Shown here: one piece after another, positions 6,188 to 7,303 of the stretch
Numbering within the stretch: the stretch's first letter is position 1
Layout of the letters: every line of letters begins with the position of its first letter
NCBI GenBank assembly: GCA_002414905.1
Contig: DIAY01000254.1
Span: 1-7,303 of the forward strand
DNA from: Holophagales bacterium UBA5066
GTDB lineage: Bacteria > Acidobacteriota > Thermoanaerobaculia > UBA5066
Direction of reading: 5' to 3'
Length of the DNA: 7,303 nt
Notes under the pieces: model-generated
Seen by the model: only the letters and a program-made list of their open reading frames with translations
What the model was told of the DNA's origin: nothing
Databases searched by the model: none
Program-made: the position numbers and the translations under genes

Positions 6188-6317
6188 ACGGCGGCCTCCC
6201 GACGCTCCTCGACGCCTTGCTGCGGGGGACCGAGGCGAGGACGCCGGCACCCGGCTTCTTGCTTCTTCCCGGCCTCGTACAGAGGTAAAGTCCCATGCTG
6301 CGCCGTTCCCTTCGCGC

Positions 6318-6324
6318 GGAGGAG
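6318..6324 (+). promoter_or_regulatory. Strong ribosome binding site (GGAGGAG) that fixes a TTG start
   Basis: GGAGGAG lies five bases upstream of the TTG at 6330-6332, a near-ideal match and distance to the anti-Shine-Dalgarno sequence. It decides the start of the TPR gene: the reading frame has no ATG until codon 96 and the TTG directly precedes a membrane anchor. Confidence 0.75.
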
Positions 6325-6329
6325 CCCCC

Positions 6330-7303
6330 TTGTCGACAGGACTGCTCATCGCCCTCGCCGTTGCGGCCATTGCCGTGATCGCCGCCGTCGTCCTCTTCCG
6401 CTCCTTGTCTGCCCTCAAGGTCTCCTCAGCCCGGGAGATCGCGCGGCTCGAGGAGGAAGCGGGTCTCTTCGAAGGAGAAAAGGCGCGGCTCGGCCGCGAG
6501 CTGGAGTCGGTGACGACGGAGCGCAACGCGCTCCGGGAGAAGGCCACCGACCTCGAAGACCGGCTCGCCACGGCCGAGGACCACCTGAAGCTCGCGAACG
6601 CGGAAAGAGAGTCCATGGCCAGCAAGGCGAAGCAGGACCAGACGTCCCAGCGCTTCTTCTTCGGCCGCAAGGCTCGCGAGGGTTTCGAGGCGCTCCGCCA
6701 GCGGCTTGCCGCGGACGGATTCCCCCAGCGGCTCGAGGAGCTCTTCGGCGACCACCCGAAGACGCTCACCGAAGAGGCCCGCAGGCTCCTGAAGGACGTC
6801 GAGTCGTGGGCCGAGCAGGGAGGTGTCGAGGACGCCACGCTCCTGCACACGCTCGCGCTCGTCGACTACTCTCGCGGCGACGCCGAAAGGGCGAGGCTCC
6901 GCCTGCGCAAGGCGGCCCGCACGTCGACCGACCCCCTCCTCTTCGAGAACCTCGGCGACCTGGCCCGGCTCAACGGAAAGGTGAAGACCGCTCTGGAAAA
7001 CTACAAGATCGCCGCGAAAACGGCTCCGGAGACCGCTCCGGTCCACCGCAAGCTCGGTCTGGCCCTGTTCGACGCGAAGGACTTCTCCGCCGCCGTCAAG
7101 CCGCTCCTGGTCGCTCTGGAGCAGCACAAGGAGGACGGCAGCCTCCACCTGCTGACGGCCCGCGCCCTCCTCGAGGCGGGAGACTTCCAGAGGGCTACCG
7201 AGGTCGCCCAGGGCGCCTCGAGGAAGTTCCCCCGCGACCCGCTCCTGCCGGCCTGCGCGATCGTCGCCTACGGAAAGATGAAGAAGTTCCGCGACGCGCA
7301 GAA
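6330..7303 (+). CDS. Membrane-anchored coiled-coil/TPR-repeat protein (3' end outside window)
   Basis: The first 324 codons of a gene that continues past the right edge. It begins at TTG with a strong ribosome binding site. A single membrane helix (about 5-23) is followed by Arg24, Lys30 and Arg36, so by the positive-inside rule the rest of the chain is probably cytoplasmic, as in LapB/YciM-type proteins. A charged coiled coil (about 34-103) comes next, then a helical spacer (about 105-165). Tetratricopeptide repeats then run with an exact 34-residue period starting near 169, 203, 237, 271 and 305 (for example D-P-L-L-F-E-N-L-G-D-L-A-R-L-N-G at 201-216). TPRs bind proteins; the partner is not evident. 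It is divergent from the envelope operon and shares its upstream region. I do not recognise a specific family member, so I give no symbol. Confidence 0.85.
   Translation, partial: MSTGLLIALAVAAIAVIAAVVLFRSLSALKVSSAREIARLEEEAGLFEGEKARLGRELESVTTERNALREKATDLEDRLATAEDHLKLANAERESMASKAKQDQTSQRFFFGRKAREGFEALRQRLAADGFPQRLEELFGDHPKTLTEEARRLLKDVESWAEQGGVEDATLLHTLALVDYSRGDAERARLRLRKAARTSTDPLLFENLGDLARLNGKVKTALENYKIAAKTAPETAPVHRKLGLALFDAKDFSAAVKPLLVALEQHKEDGSLHLLTARALLEAGDFQRATEVAQGASRKFPRDPLLPACAIVAYGKMKKFRDAQ

Larger units (their letters stand above)
6162..6329. promoter_or_regulatory. Divergent intergenic region between the operon and the TPR gene
   Basis: This 168-base gap separates the two divergently transcribed units, so both promoters are expected here. 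For the minus strand, TAGAAT (complement of 6182-6187) is a fair -10 box, but no -35 lies at standard spacing. For the plus strand, TTGCTT (6259-6264) resembles a -35, but no good -10 follows at 16-18 bases. I see no clear operator or riboswitch. Confidence 0.4.

Noticed and set aside
3384..6188. Open plus-strand frame of 934 codons
   Set aside because: It is opposite the phosphohydrolase and EnvC-like genes, rich in Arg, Gly, Pro and Glu with no motif, and exists because the high GC content removes stop codons. The minus-strand genes show clear domains.
6162..6296. N-terminal extension of the phosphohydrolase from the ATG at 6296
   Set aside because: It would put 45 basic, motif-free residues ahead of a complete signal peptide and run to within 33 bases of the divergent start.
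6185..7148. Two long minus-strand frames opposite the right-hand gene
   Set aside because: They are Ser/Arg- or Glu/Val-rich without domain signals. The plus-strand frame has a strong ribosome binding site, a membrane anchor and periodic TPRs.
6330..7303. TPR protein as a Ctp partner, by analogy with NlpI-Prc or LbcA-CtpA
   Set aside because: Those partners are periplasmic lipoproteins. Here the positive charges after the membrane helix suggest cytoplasmic TPRs, there is no lipobox, and the S41-like protein appears to be inactive.
1..7303. tRNA, rRNA, CRISPR array, riboswitch or complete insertion sequence
   Set aside because: Read through both strands by eye; I found no cloverleaf, regular spaced repeats, conserved RNA motif or transposase frame. 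The window is almost fully coding.

Overview
The window is GC-rich and densely packed with genes, mostly in codons ending in G or C. It comes from a didermic (Gram-negative type) bacterium. An EnvC-type amidase activator, an S41/Ctp-like protein and a YibQ-type divergent polysaccharide deacetylase appear in the order known from Gram-negative cell-envelope operons. I cannot fix the phylum from sequence alone. Acidobacteriota or a deltaproteobacterial lineage would fit the composition and gene styles, but this is only an impression. I see no RNA gene, CRISPR array, complete mobile element or phage gene.

Layout: five genes lie head to tail on the minus strand, transcribed from about 6160 down to 49. 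In order they are (1) a secreted alkaline-phosphatase-superfamily phosphohydrolase with a two-helix membrane hairpin (4014-6161), (2) an EnvC-like coiled-coil protein with a degenerate LytM domain (2845-4017), (3) an S41/PDZ protein whose catalytic Ser and Lys positions are Gly and Met (1481-2803), (4) a YibQ-type deacetylase (558-1484) and (5) a TerB-like protein (49-483). Genes 1/2 and 3/4 overlap by 4 bases (CTGA and GTGA), the 2/3 gap is 41 bases and the 4/5 gap is 74 bases, so the block looks like one operon with translational coupling. A divergent plus-strand gene (6330 to beyond the right edge) encodes a membrane-anchored coiled-coil/TPR protein. The 168-base region 6162-6329 must hold the promoters for both directions.

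How they may work together: EnvC-family proteins do not cut peptidoglycan but activate periplasmic amidases at the division site. Ctp proteases and YibQ proteins are frequent neighbours of envC. Here both the LytM protein and the S41 protein lack the residues needed for catalysis, so this part of the operon looks like a regulatory or scaffolding module rather than a pair of hydrolases. The phosphohydrolase and the deacetylase keep their family motifs and are the likely active enzymes.

Most interesting points: the apparent S41 pseudoprotease with an insertion between its two lost catalytic positions; a likely CTG start codon that restores a full signal peptide to the EnvC-like protein; a perfect 15-base palindrome sitting on the start codon of the S41 gene; and the membrane hairpin inserted into the phosphohydrolase domain.
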